Below are positions 35,048-43,023 of a stretch of 64,000 bases of DNA, in pieces. The position numbers were made by a program, and so were the translations under genes. Location: the NCBI GenBank assembly GCA_037481615.1, contig JBBFLI010000005.1. One strand, written 5' to 3'. The notes below the pieces were generated by a model, which saw only the letters and a program-made list of their open reading frames with translations, had not been told where the DNA came from and did no database searches. This DNA comes from SpSt-501 sp037481615. Lineage in GTDB: Bacteria; Desulfobacterota; Desulfobacteria; Desulfobacterales; SpSt-501. Every line of letters starts with the position of its first letter. The first letter of the stretch is position 1.

Positions 35048-35635
35048 TCAGAGAACGCCTTTCGAGGAGCGCACCCCCCGAACGCGCGGGTCCGGCTCGA
35101 CGGCCTGGCTCAGGGCGCGCCCGAACGATTTGAAGACCGCCTCGAGAATGTGGTGGCCGTTTCGTCCGTAGGGGACGCTGATGTGCAGGTTCATCCCCGC
35201 CCGGTTGGCGACGGCGCGGAAGAATTCCTCGACCGGCAGGCTCCGCGGGTCTTCCCAGCCCGTGGGTTCGGCGGGCAGTTGGAGCACGAGAAACGGGCGC
35301 CGGGAGAGATCGATCGCCACCGCGGCCAGGGCGTCGTCCATGGGCGTGACGGCGTACCCATAACGCCGGATCCCCTGGCGCTCGCCGAGCGCCCGGTCGA
35401 TCGCCTCGCCGAGCACGATCCCCACGTCCTCTACGGTGTGGTGCTGGTCGACCTCGATGTCCCCCCGGGCGCGGAGGCCGAGGTTGAAGAACCCATGGAC
35501 CGTGAAGAGTGTAAGCATGTGATCGAAAAAGGGGATGCCGGTAGAGATCTCCGCCCGGCCCTCCCCGTCGAGAGTCAAGGAGACGGTCACCGCCGTTTCG
35601 CGGGTCTTGCGCTCGGCTTCGGTCTTTCGTTCCAT
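35048..35635 (-). CDS. hisB: Imidazoleglycerol-phosphate dehydratase
   Basis: 195 residues from the ATG at 35635, the usual length; an in-frame start 72 bases upstream would add an unrelated extension that runs into the terminator hairpin. Dehydrates IGP to imidazole acetol phosphate. Seen: metal ligands in FFDHMLTLFTVHG near 43-55, DQHHTVEDVGIVLGEA near 69-84, and SVPYGRNGHHILEAVFKSFG near 155-174, which are the two HHxxE-type Mn sites. The monofunctional form (no HisN phosphatase domain). An 11-bp hairpin with a T-tract just upstream suggests either tRNA termination or attenuation. Confidence 0.94.
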   Translation of the reverse strand: MERKTEAERKTRETAVTVSLTLDGEGRAEISTGIPFFDHMLTLFTVHGFFNLGLRARGDIEVDQHHTVEDVGIVLGEAIDRALGERQGIRRYGYAVTPMDDALAAVAIDLSRRPFLVLQLPAEPTGWEDPRSLPVEEFFRAVANRAGMNLHISVPYGRNGHHILEAVFKSFGRALSQAVEPDPRVRGVRSSKGVL

Positions 35636-35688
35636 CGGGGGGTTCTCGAAAGGGTTGGCGGCGGGAGGGCCGCCGTTTCGGAGCGAAA

Positions 35689-35720
35689 AAACTCGGGTGG
35701 CCGCCATCAGGCGGCCACCC
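35689..35720 (-). terminator. Intrinsic terminator between tRNA-Ala and hisB
   Basis: On the minus strand: GGGTGGCCGCC, loop TGAT, GGCGGCCACCC (35695-35720; an 11-bp perfect stem), followed by GAGTTTTTT. This is an excellent Rho-independent terminator shape. It lies about 55 bases before the hisB start and about 135 bases after tRNA-Ala, so it ends the tRNA transcript or attenuates hisB. Confidence 0.85.
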
Positions 35721-35856
35721 GTTACCCGATTTCCGTTCCGGCGATCGACCGGGGCCCGGCGGGCACGAAAATCATGTTTCCCGGCTCACGAGATTGTGGT
35801 AGATTCGCACGCTCTCTATGGATAACCGCCGATCAGGAAAATACCGTCTTCTCTGG

Positions 35857-35929
35857 TGGAGATGAGGGGGATCGAACCCCTGACCTCGGCGTTGCGAACG
35901 CCGCGCTCTCCCAGCTGAGCTACATCCCC
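35857..35929 (-). tRNA. tRNA-Ala (anticodon CGC)
   Basis: Complete 73-base cloverleaf: acceptor GGGGATG/CATCTCC including the G3:U70 wobble that identifies alanine tRNAs, D stem GCTC/GAGC, anticodon stem CGGCG/CGCCG with loop TTCGCAA (anticodon CGC, reads GCG), T stem AGGGG/CCCCT with TTCGATC loop, discriminator A. CCA is not encoded. Confidence 0.96.
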
Positions 35930-35943
35930 ACAATAACCCTAAT

Positions 35944-35972
35944 CACATACCAGAGCTCGCGGAAAGGGTCAA
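35944..35972 (-). promoter_or_regulatory. Promoter of tRNA-Ala
   Basis: Minus strand TTGACC (35967-35972), 17-base spacer, TATGTG (35944-35949), leading to a start a few bases before the tRNA. It lies between the tRNA and the divergent YcaO gene. Confidence 0.65.
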
Positions 35973-36006
35973 CGAAAAATTTTCCGAGTCGGCAGGGGAA
36001 GAAGAC

Positions 36007-37761
36007 ATGCAGCCCATCGTTTTGCAGGACGCCATCAAGACACACACGGCAGACCAGGACAAGCGGATCGCCCCGGAGGAAACCCTGCGGAGGTTCCTCG
36101 AACGCGCGCGGGCCTCGGGGATGGATCTGATCCGGGAAACCCGGCGCATCGACTCCGGCAGGCTGGGGATCCCGGTGTTCATCAGCCGCTGCGGCAGCGA
36201 CGCCCGGGCGGTCATCGGGACCCTCAAGCAGATGGGCAAAGGGGCGAGCCCGGCGCAGGCCGAGGCGAGCGCCGTGATGGAACTGGCCGAGCGTTTCAGT
36301 TTCTTCAGTTTCGTACGCAACCCCGAGGTCTTCCAGATCGGCACCCGCGCGGCAATCGGGTCCTCGGCCATGGATTTTTCCTACATCGCCCGCTCCGTCC
36401 AGGACGACTCCGACGACCTCGAGGCCGGCCGCGCCCTCTTCGAGGCGCTTCCCCTGCGCTGGACCTGGGCGACCGACCTCGCCCGGGGGACCCTCGTCCG
36501 GGTGCCGTTCGACTGGTTCTTCGCCATCAACGAATTCAACGGCCCCTCCGCCGGCAACTGCCTGGAGGAGGCGATCCTCCAGGGGCTCTGCGAAGTCGTC
36601 GAACGCCATGTCTGCTCCCGGGTCTGCCACGAGAAAATCCCCGTGCGCGGCATCCGCCCCGCTTCGGTGAGGGATCCCATCGTGCGCGGCCTTCTCGAGC
36701 GCTTCCGGGCCTGCGGCGTCGAATTGCGGTTATCGGATTTCAGTCTCGACACGGGGATCCCCACCGTCGGGGCGCTCGCCTGGGACCCGGCCACCTTTCC
36801 CCGGCGAAGCGAGATCGTCTGGACCGCCGGCACCACGCCGAGTCCGGTGAAAGCCCTGGCGCGGGCGTTGACTGAGACCGCCCAGCTCGCCGGGGACTTC
36901 GACACCGGGGGCCGTTACGTGGCAAGCGGTCTTCCCAAGCCGGCGGCGCTCAACGAGGTCGGCTGGGTTGTCGACCCCGTCGAAGAGGTCGACCTGGATG
37001 CCCTGCCGGAGCTCTCCCACCCCAACCTGAAAGTCGAGATCGAGCGGTGCCTCGCCGCGCTCGGACGTGTGGGACTCGAGGCGTTCGTCGTGGACACGAC
37101 CCACCCCCGGCTCCGGATTCCGGCCTGTTACGTGATCGTCCCCGGGGCGCACTTCCGCGAACGCTCCCGATCGATGAGCGTCGCCCTCTTCGCCGCGCGC
37201 CACGCCGCAAACCATCTCGAACCGGAGCGCGCGCTTGCCCTGCTCGACGACCTCGAACGCAGGCTGCCGGGCAAATACTACGTCTCCTTCTACCGCGGGC
37301 TGGCTCTGGTGCGCGCCGGCCGGAGCGAGGAGTCGCTTTCCTTCTTCCGGCAAGCGCTCGTGCGCGACCCGCACCCGACGGAGACGGCCGGAATCTTGAG
37401 CCACTTCGCCTCCGCGCTGAAGGATTGCGGTCGCTACGCCGAGGCGATCCCCTTGCTGCGCCAAGGCGTCGCCCTCGACGCCGAACGCATCGATTTGTGG
37501 AATCTGCTGGGTTTCTGCCATTTCAAGAGAAGCGAGTACGAAGAGGCCGTGGCCGCCTTCCGCCGGGCGATCGAACTCGACCCGGGCTCCGCGATCGACC
37601 ATGCCAACCTGGGGGTGAACCTCGCCGCCCTCGGGCGCAGGGAAGAGGCGATCGAGGCCTTGCAGACCGCGCTGGCGCTCGACCCGGGCATCGAGTTCGC
37701 CCGCAACCGGCTGAAGGCGCTGGACGCCTCGCCGAGCGCACCAGGAAGTCTCACGGCCTGA
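36007..37761 (+). CDS. YcaO-domain protein with C-terminal TPR repeats
   Basis: 584 residues. Residues ~60-390 are a YcaO domain, the ATP-dependent backbone-activating fold used in azoline and thioamide formation. Glu-rich ATP/Mg motifs are visible: QAEASAVMELAERFSFFSF near 84-102 and NCLEEAILQGLCEVVERHVC near 184-203, with TTPSPVKALARALTETAQL near 277-295. The C terminus lacks the Pro-rich end of azoline-forming YcaO proteins; instead residues ~395-570 hold about five TPR-type repeats (for example AVAAFRRAIELDPGSAIDHA). No TfuA, precursor peptide, dehydrogenase or E1-like gene is beside it. Similar YcaO-TPR proteins occur in anaerobes and archaea; substrate unknown. Full length and unbroken. 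Confidence 0.86.
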   Translation: MQPIVLQDAIKTHTADQDKRIAPEETLRRFLERARASGMDLIRETRRIDSGRLGIPVFISRCGSDARAVIGTLKQMGKGASPAQAEASAVMELAERFSFFSFVRNPEVFQIGTRAAIGSSAMDFSYIARSVQDDSDDLEAGRALFEALPLRWTWATDLARGTLVRVPFDWFFAINEFNGPSAGNCLEEAILQGLCEVVERHVCSRVCHEKIPVRGIRPASVRDPIVRGLLERFRACGVELRLSDFSLDTGIPTVGALAWDPATFPRRSEIVWTAGTTPSPVKALARALTETAQLAGDFDTGGRYVASGLPKPAALNEVGWVVDPVEEVDLDALPELSHPNLKVEIERCLAALGRVGLEAFVVDTTHPRLRIPACYVIVPGAHFRERSRSMSVALFAARHAANHLEPERALALLDDLERRLPGKYYVSFYRGLALVRAGRSEESLSFFRQALVRDPHPTETAGILSHFASALKDCGRYAEAIPLLRQGVALDAERIDLWNLLGFCHFKRSEYEEAVAAFRRAIELDPGSAIDHANLGVNLAALGRREEAIEALQTALALDPGIEFARNRLKALDASPSAPGSLTA

Positions 37762-37784
37762 ACGAGGGGTCCGGGGCTGCCGGC

Positions 37785-40034
37785 TCACGAGGGGCAGGCG
37801 GCGACGGCGCGTCGAAGATCCTCGAGTGCGCCGATGACCTCCTGGCAATCCCCCTGCAGGCGGGCGATGGACTGCCGTGTCCCCTCCTTTGCCTCGCCCA
37901 AGGTCTGCAGGCGACCGGCCAGTCCGCGGAAGTCGGCGTCGTAAAACTCCAGCCGCTCCCGCAGGCCTTCGGCGAGCCGCCGCGCCGCCTCGTCGGCCAA
38001 GCGGAAAAGGTGGGCGAATTTGAGGTTTTCACGAAAGTCCACGAACTGGGCGCTCAGGGCGTCCCGGGCTTCCCGCTTGAGCCGGCTGACGGCTTTTTCA
38101 AAAGCCCGGAGTTCCGCGGCGCCGGTGGATCCAGGTTTCTTGAGGGTCTTCCTGACCCTGCCCAGCACCCGGTAGACGCCCAGGCGCAAGAGCGCCTCGG
38201 AGCGGATCCTCGCGGGATAACCGATCCCGGCAGACAGGGTCGGCATGCCCTCGTGGGCGACTTGCAGAAAACTGCGGATCGAGGGCAGCAGGTCCTGCCC
38301 GGGGCAATCGAGGGCGATGCCCTGCTCTGCCAGCTGCCGCCGCAGATCCTCACAGGCCTCCTCGATCCAGATGCGGTACGGGGCGGCCGCGGCCGTCAGC
38401 CCCTCCTCGATCTTGCGTTCCTCCCCGGCCACGAACCGCACGATGTCCGGGTTCACTTCGTCGGTGATGAAACGATCGAGTGCCTGCTTGAATTCTTGGT
38501 AGGCCTGATAGAGGGCCCGCGAGAACCCCTGGGGCCCCCCCAGCGGCAGAAAACGATCGGCCGAAAGGTGATAGCCGTCGATGAAGCGCAGCATCCGTTG
38601 CATGACCTCGCCTGAGGGCGGGTCGAGGAAGCGGTGCACATCCGATTTGAGCTCTTCCCGCAATTGCGGCAGAGCCCCGGAAAGCGCGTTTTGCATCAGG
38701 CCCGCGAGATTCCCGAAACGTTCCCGTCTGCCTTGAAGCCTTTCACAGATCGCACGCACCTCTTGGGCATCCCGGCCGAGGAAATCTGCGGCGAGCGCAG
38801 CCCAGCGGGAAATCCCGGCCGCCGCGAGGTGAAGCCGCTCGATGGGGTTTTGGAAGAGCAGGCGCAGCGACTGCCGCCCGACGAGCCCCCCGAAATCCTC
38901 CTGAAAGCGGCGCATTTCCCGCTCGGACCAGGCGGTCAGTTCGGGGTCGGAAAGCCAGCCCTCGAGAAGCTTGCGCTCTTTGAGGGCCAGGCGTCCCTCG
39001 ATACGCTGGAACAAGTGGTAAAGCGCCGAGAAGGCATACAGGGCGGGTTCGGGCACGAGGTGGGCGAGCTCCCCCCGCACGCGCTCGCGCAGCCGTGTCA
39101 GGTCCTCGAGGCCCGGGTGCTCGTTGAAATCGACGTTGAGCACGAAGAGGACGTTCTCGAGAATCCCCATCCGGCGCAGCATGGAGAGAAACTGCACGTC
39201 GGCGCGCCGCAGCCCGGTGCGGCTGCTGATGATGTAGAGCAGCAGGTGCGCGCGGTGCAAGTAGTCCTGGATCATCGCCAGATGCAGGGGGTTGGGCGAG
39301 TCGCTGCCCTGGCAATCGGCGATCTCGAGGCTTTCCGGGATGCCGCCGGCGACGTCGATCTGGAGGTCCTTCAGGTAGACTGCATGCGCCTCTTCGCCGG
39401 AGAAGGACCAGTGCCCGAGAAAACGATCCCCCTCGAATTGCAGGACCGCAGGCCGGTCGGCAAGAAAGGGACGCACCGTTTCATAGCCTTTCAGGTATCC
39501 CGACAGAAGGGCGAGGTTTCGGTCCAGGGCGTCCTCGTCCACGCGCCGCTCGACGCCGAGTGAGGAGAGCGCGCGGGAGAGGGCCAGCCGGTCCTGATCC
39601 CGCCGCAGGTCGAAGCCGCCGTCTTCCGGCTTTCCGGCCCGCTCCGGGAACAGGATCATCGCCTGCCGGATTTCCTCGTTCACCTCCGGCCAGGTTTTGA
39701 AAACCATGTTCGCCTGCAGGCGATCCCCGCGTCGGATGCGGGTGATGATCGAGGTGATCACCCCGGCGCCACGCTTGAGCATCTCGTCGCCGAGCAGGCA
39801 GTTGAGGAATGTGCTCTTGCCGGACTTGATCGGACCGACCACCGCGACCCGAAGGACCCCCTCCTCCAGGCGCGCCGGCACTTCCCGCAGAATCGCCTGG
39901 GCGTTCTCGAGCGACCGGTCTCCGCCCCCCCCGAGCTCCTCGGACTTCCGCAAGAGAGCTTCGAGCTCCCGGCAGACGTGCCGGAGCACCTGTTTGACTT
40001 CCGTTCCCGACGAAACGGTATAGGCCTTCGTCAT
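37785..40034 (-). CDS. Dynamin-like GTPase
   Basis: 749 residues. GTPase domain ~55-330: G1 VAVVGPIKSGKSTFLNCLLG near 63-82, a threonine-poor switch (GVITSIITRIR), G3 ADCQGSDSPNP near 238-248 and G4 VLNVDFNEHP near 290, the N-x-D form. The rest (~340-749) is helical and contains long Arg/Glu-rich segments, as in bacterial dynamin-like proteins that remodel or protect membranes. No transmembrane helix is evident, so membrane contact would be peripheral. It is a single copy, whereas bacterial dynamins often come in pairs. It is convergent with the YcaO gene (23 bases between stops) and divergent from a small Cys-rich protein. Confidence 0.85.
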   Translation of the reverse strand: MTKAYTVSSGTEVKQVLRHVCRELEALLRKSEELGGGGDRSLENAQAILREVPARLEEGVLRVAVVGPIKSGKSTFLNCLLGDEMLKRGAGVITSIITRIRRGDRLQANMVFKTWPEVNEEIRQAMILFPERAGKPEDGGFDLRRDQDRLALSRALSSLGVERRVDEDALDRNLALLSGYLKGYETVRPFLADRPAVLQFEGDRFLGHWSFSGEEAHAVYLKDLQIDVAGGIPESLEIADCQGSDSPNPLHLAMIQDYLHRAHLLLYIISSRTGLRRADVQFLSMLRRMGILENVLFVLNVDFNEHPGLEDLTRLRERVRGELAHLVPEPALYAFSALYHLFQRIEGRLALKERKLLEGWLSDPELTAWSEREMRRFQEDFGGLVGRQSLRLLFQNPIERLHLAAAGISRWAALAADFLGRDAQEVRAICERLQGRRERFGNLAGLMQNALSGALPQLREELKSDVHRFLDPPSGEVMQRMLRFIDGYHLSADRFLPLGGPQGFSRALYQAYQEFKQALDRFITDEVNPDIVRFVAGEERKIEEGLTAAAAPYRIWIEEACEDLRRQLAEQGIALDCPGQDLLPSIRSFLQVAHEGMPTLSAGIGYPARIRSEALLRLGVYRVLGRVRKTLKKPGSTGAAELRAFEKAVSRLKREARDALSAQFVDFRENLKFAHLFRLADEAARRLAEGLRERLEFYDADFRGLAGRLQTLGEAKEGTRQSIARLQGDCQEVIGALEDLRRAVAACPS

Positions 40035-40067
40035 GGCTCCTCGCCGCAGGCGATGGTTCTCCCCGCC

Positions 40068-40096
40068 TTGTCGTTGCTCGGGAATCGTGCTATAGA
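40068..40096 (+). promoter_or_regulatory. Promoter of the small Cys-rich protein
   Basis: TTGTCG (40068-40073), 17-base spacer, TATAGA (40091-40096), in the divergent gap between the dynamin-like gene and the 54-residue protein gene. Confidence 0.6.
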
Positions 40097-40167
40097 GGCC
40101 GACCGAGCCTTACCCGGTGAGCGATCCGCGATCCCGCGAAGTCCCCGAGGATGAAGGAAACCGGCCC

Positions 40168-40332
40168 ATGTCCGCGAGACACCCCGATTGTCCTCTCCAC
40201 AACCCCTTCAACTGCAAGGAATACAACAACCCCCGGCTCTGCGCCCTGGTCCGCGCGGACAAGACCTGCCGCAAAAAACGAAAAACCAGGAATCGGGAAT
40301 CGGCCGTAGAGGGAAGATCCGCTCAGGCATGA
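40168..40332 (+). CDS. Small Cys-rich basic protein
   Basis: 54 residues from the ATG at 40168, which has AAGGA nine bases upstream; an ATG 51 bases earlier lacks this support. Four cysteines are spaced C-x7-C-x8-C-x8-C within HPDCPLHNPFNCKEY and RLCALVRADKTCRKKRK, suggesting a metal-binding or disulfide-bonded miniprotein, with a basic tail that could touch nucleic acid. I do not recognise a named family. The promoter at 40068-40096 and the good ribosome binding site argue that it is expressed. Its stop overlaps the convergent algH stop by 10 bases. Confidence 0.6.
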   Translation: MSARHPDCPLHNPFNCKEYNNPRLCALVRADKTCRKKRKTRNRESAVEGRSAQA

Positions 40333-40904
40333 CCGGCGGTCCCCGAAAGAACCGCCGGGTCCACGCCCATTCGTTTCAGCGCGGCGGACCAGCGCTCATC
40401 GACGGGCAGATGGAACAGGTTTTCCTCATAGGCCGGCTGGGTGAGCCATGCGTTTTCCCGGAGCTCCGCTTCGAGCTGCCCCGGCCCCCAGCCGGCGCAG
40501 CCGAGGCTGACCAGCACGAGGGAGGGGCCATCCCCGCGGGCGATCGCCTCCACGATGTCCCGGGAATTGCTCAGCCCGAGGCGATGGGTGACCCGCAGGG
40601 TGGATTCCCAGGCGAGGGGGGGGCCGTGCAGCACGAAAAGCTCCCCGCTGTGAACCGGCCCCCCCAGGTGAACGGGGCGGTCGGCTTCCGCCGGAAGGTA
40701 GCGGATGTCGAGCTCCTCGTAGATGTCCTTCATCCGCAGCCCGTCGATCAGGCGGTTCACCACGATGCCCATCGCCCCTTCCGCCGTGTGCTCGCAAATG
40801 CAAGTCACGGTCTGGGAGAAGTTCGGATCGAGCAAACCGGGCATGGCCATCAGGAAATGGCCCTTCAGGGACCCCGGATAGCTGCCGGAATCTGAGGACG
40901 TCAT
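40323..40904 (-). CDS. AlgH/YqgE family protein (UPF0301)
   Basis: 193 residues matching the UPF0301 family: GHFLMAMPGLLDPNFSQTVT near the start, GIVVNRLIDGL near 45, PVHLGGPV near 77, and the C-terminal VSLGCAGWGPGQLEAELREN near 130-150. The family is broadly conserved; a few members have been tied to alginate regulation or to other signalling, but no general function is established. Full length. Confidence 0.9.
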   Translation of the reverse strand: MTSSDSGSYPGSLKGHFLMAMPGLLDPNFSQTVTCICEHTAEGAMGIVVNRLIDGLRMKDIYEELDIRYLPAEADRPVHLGGPVHSGELFVLHGPPLAWESTLRVTHRLGLSNSRDIVEAIARGDGPSLVLVSLGCAGWGPGQLEAELRENAWLTQPAYEENLFHLPVDERWSAALKRMGVDPAVLSGTAGHA

Positions 40905-40980
40905 CGGGTGGACCCCCTTCGCTTCCGCTTCGGGCCGTTACGGCGTCTTTGCCGGCTTCTAAAAGGAACCCCCAGCTTTG

Positions 40981-41649
40981 TCAAGCACAGGGGAATTCCG
41001 CTTCGCCGCGCAGACCGAGGAGTTCGTAGACGATGACATGGCCCAGCGCCCGTCGCAGGTGCGCCGGAACGTCGAGGGGTTTCACCTCGAGCGGAAGAGA
41101 AGTCTCCTCCATGGCCGCCGGACCGAGGAGGATGCCGTCGGGGATCGTCCGGAGCAGCCGCTGCAGGCGGAACACACCGTTTACGGGCTCGCCGATGACG
41201 GCGGTCTCGAGGCGTCGGCCGACCACGATTTCGCCGCAGGCGACTTGCCCGGTCTGGATCCCGCAGCCGATGCGGAGGATCAGCCCGTGCTCGGCGGCGA
41301 CGATGCGGTTGAGCGGCTCCAGGCGCCGGCGCATGTCGAGCGCGCTGAGCGCAGCCCGGTCCGCGTGGCCGTATCCCCCGACGGCATCTTCGAACCGCGC
41401 AAGGAACCCGTCGCCCAGGATCTTTTCGACCCTTCCTCCGTGTCGGGAAACCGTCTCGGTCATTACGCGGAAAAAGCGCTGCAGTAAAAGCAGGGCCGGA
41501 AGACATCCGAGCCGGCGGAGAATCGCGGAAAAGCCGCGGATGTCGAGCGCGAGCAGGGTCATCCGCCGCAGGCCCGGGGGGGGCGCCTTCGGGACGAGCC
41601 GGGGGCTTTCCCCGTGCGGCGACGGCGTCGCGGAGGGTTGCAGGCTCAT
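40981..41649 (-). CDS. Class III adenylate/guanylate cyclase catalytic domain protein
   Basis: 222 residues from the ATG at 41649, the first ATG in the frame with a possible GAGG site; an upstream TTG at 41739 would add 30 residues. Almost the whole protein is one cyclase domain: LALDIRGFSAIL carries the first metal Asp, VEKILGDGFLARFED near 77-91 the second, and GIQTGQVACGEIVVG with AVIGEPVNGVFRLQ near 140-175 carry the Asn/Arg transition-state pair. No receptor, HAMP or membrane segment, so a soluble homodimer is expected. The usual Lys/Asp base-selecting residues are not clear, so cAMP versus cGMP is undecided. It is divergent from dtd. Confidence 0.8.
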   Translation of the reverse strand: MSLQPSATPSPHGESPRLVPKAPPPGLRRMTLLALDIRGFSAILRRLGCLPALLLLQRFFRVMTETVSRHGGRVEKILGDGFLARFEDAVGGYGHADRAALSALDMRRRLEPLNRIVAAEHGLILRIGCGIQTGQVACGEIVVGRRLETAVIGEPVNGVFRLQRLLRTIPDGILLGPAAMEETSLPLEVKPLDVPAHLRRALGHVIVYELLGLRGEAEFPCA

Positions 41650-41756
41650 GGCGTGAGCGACCTCGTCGAGAAACGCACTTGCGATTGCGATATCGGCCCC
41701 TGGGAGCTTTTTCTTGATCGGGCCGCAGGGGAAATTCAACGGAGCGGAATCGGCTC

Positions 41757-42197
41757 ATGCGTGTCGTCGTGCAGCGGGTCAGCCGGGCCGGGGTGCGGGT
41801 GGGGGGGGAAACGATCGCCGGGATCGGCGCCGGTCTGCTCGTCTTTCTGGGCGTGGAACGCGGGGACACGGCTCGAGAGGCCGGGGCGCTGGCGGAGAAG
41901 GTGGCGCATTTGAGGATCTTCGAAGACGAGGCGGGGCGATTCAACCGCTGCCTTCTCGAAACAGGCGGCGAGGCGCTGGTCGTCTCCCAGTTCACGCTGG
42001 CGGCCGATTGCCGAAGCGGCCGCCGCCCCTCCTTCACGCGGGCGGCCCCGCCGGATGAGGCGCGCGCCCTCTACGAGGTTTTTCTCGAAAAGCTCGCGGC
42101 CCGGGGCGTCCCCGTGCGCTCCGGCCGTTTCCAGGCCCGCATGGCGGTGGATTCCGTGAACGACGGCCCGGTCACCCTGGTGATCGACCTGCCTTGA
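41757..42197 (+). CDS. dtd: D-aminoacyl-tRNA deacylase
   Basis: 146 residues, normal family length. Hydrolyses D-aminoacyl-tRNA (and glycyl-tRNA-Ala), preventing D-residues entering protein. Seen: RVVVQRVSRAGVRVGGETIA at the start, VSQFTLAADC with the catalytic Thr near 80, and the VNDGPVTLVID motif near 135. Cytoplasmic homodimer. Confidence 0.95.
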   Translation: MRVVVQRVSRAGVRVGGETIAGIGAGLLVFLGVERGDTAREAGALAEKVAHLRIFEDEAGRFNRCLLETGGEALVVSQFTLAADCRSGRRPSFTRAAPPDEARALYEVFLEKLAARGVPVRSGRFQARMAVDSVNDGPVTLVIDLP

Positions 42198-42246
42198 GCT
42201 CGCGGGGGGGGGATTCCCGCGGGCTGAGGGGGAGCGGCCCGTCCGC

Positions 42247-43023
42247 TCACCCCGAGGTGATGTGCGCGTAGGCGCTGTGGTTGTGGATGGATTCGAAGTT
42301 TTCGGCGCTGACCGAAAACCAGCGGATGTTCGGGTCCGAGACGAGCCGACGAGCGATGTCCCGCACGATGTCTTCCACGAATTTCGGGTTCTGGTACCCG
42401 CGCTCGGTGATGCACTTCTCGTCGACCCGCTTGAGAACCGAGTAGACCTCGCTCGAGGCGCTCGACTCGACCAGCTCGATCATGTCCTCGAGCCAGATGA
42501 AACGCTTGAAACGCAGCGCGAGCCGGACCTCCCCGCGCTGGTTGTGCGCGCCGAAACGGCTGATCTCGCGGGAGCAGGGGCAGACCGAGGAAATGGGGAC
42601 GACGACCTCGGAGAGGAGATCCACCCTGCCCGCGGCGTCGCTCGAGCCGGCGATGCGGCAGGAATAGTCCATCAACCCCGTGGCCAGGCTGATCGGCGCT
42701 TTTTTTTCGATGAAATACGGAAAGCACATCTCCAGGTGGGCCGAGGCCGCCTGGAGATGGCGTTTCATGGTTTCGAGGATAACGGCGAATTTCTTGAGCG
42801 ACACCTCCGGCTTCAGGGCGTGGAGCATCTCGACGAAACGGCTCATGTGCGTGCCTTTCGTCTCGTGCGGCAGGTCCACATACATGTTGATCGTGGCGAC
42901 CGTGTGCTGGAAGCCGTCGCGTCGGTCGCGCACCGTGATCGGATAACGCAGGTTCTTGATCCCCACCTGGTTGATCGGGATGTTGCGGAAATCCCTCTCG
43001 TTCTGGACATCCGGGATGCTCAT
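42247..43023 (-). CDS. folE2: GTP cyclohydrolase FolE2
   Basis: 258 residues from the ATG at 43023, overlapping the ttcA stop by 4 bases. Converts GTP to 7,8-dihydroneopterin triphosphate, the first step toward folate and queuosine precursors. Seen: NIPINQVGIKNLRYPI at the start, ATINMYVDLP, THMSRFVEML and the zinc-ligand region SSVCPCSREISRFGAHNQRG near 150-168, plus the C-terminal ESIHNHSAYAHI. The metal-flexible type common in bacteria that lack FolE1. It ends the psd-to-folE2 minus-strand operon. Confidence 0.92.
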   Translation of the reverse strand: MSIPDVQNERDFRNIPINQVGIKNLRYPITVRDRRDGFQHTVATINMYVDLPHETKGTHMSRFVEMLHALKPEVSLKKFAVILETMKRHLQAASAHLEMCFPYFIEKKAPISLATGLMDYSCRIAGSSDAAGRVDLLSEVVVPISSVCPCSREISRFGAHNQRGEVRLALRFKRFIWLEDMIELVESSASSEVYSVLKRVDEKCITERGYQNPKFVEDIVRDIARRLVSDPNIRWFSVSAENFESIHNHSAYAHITSG

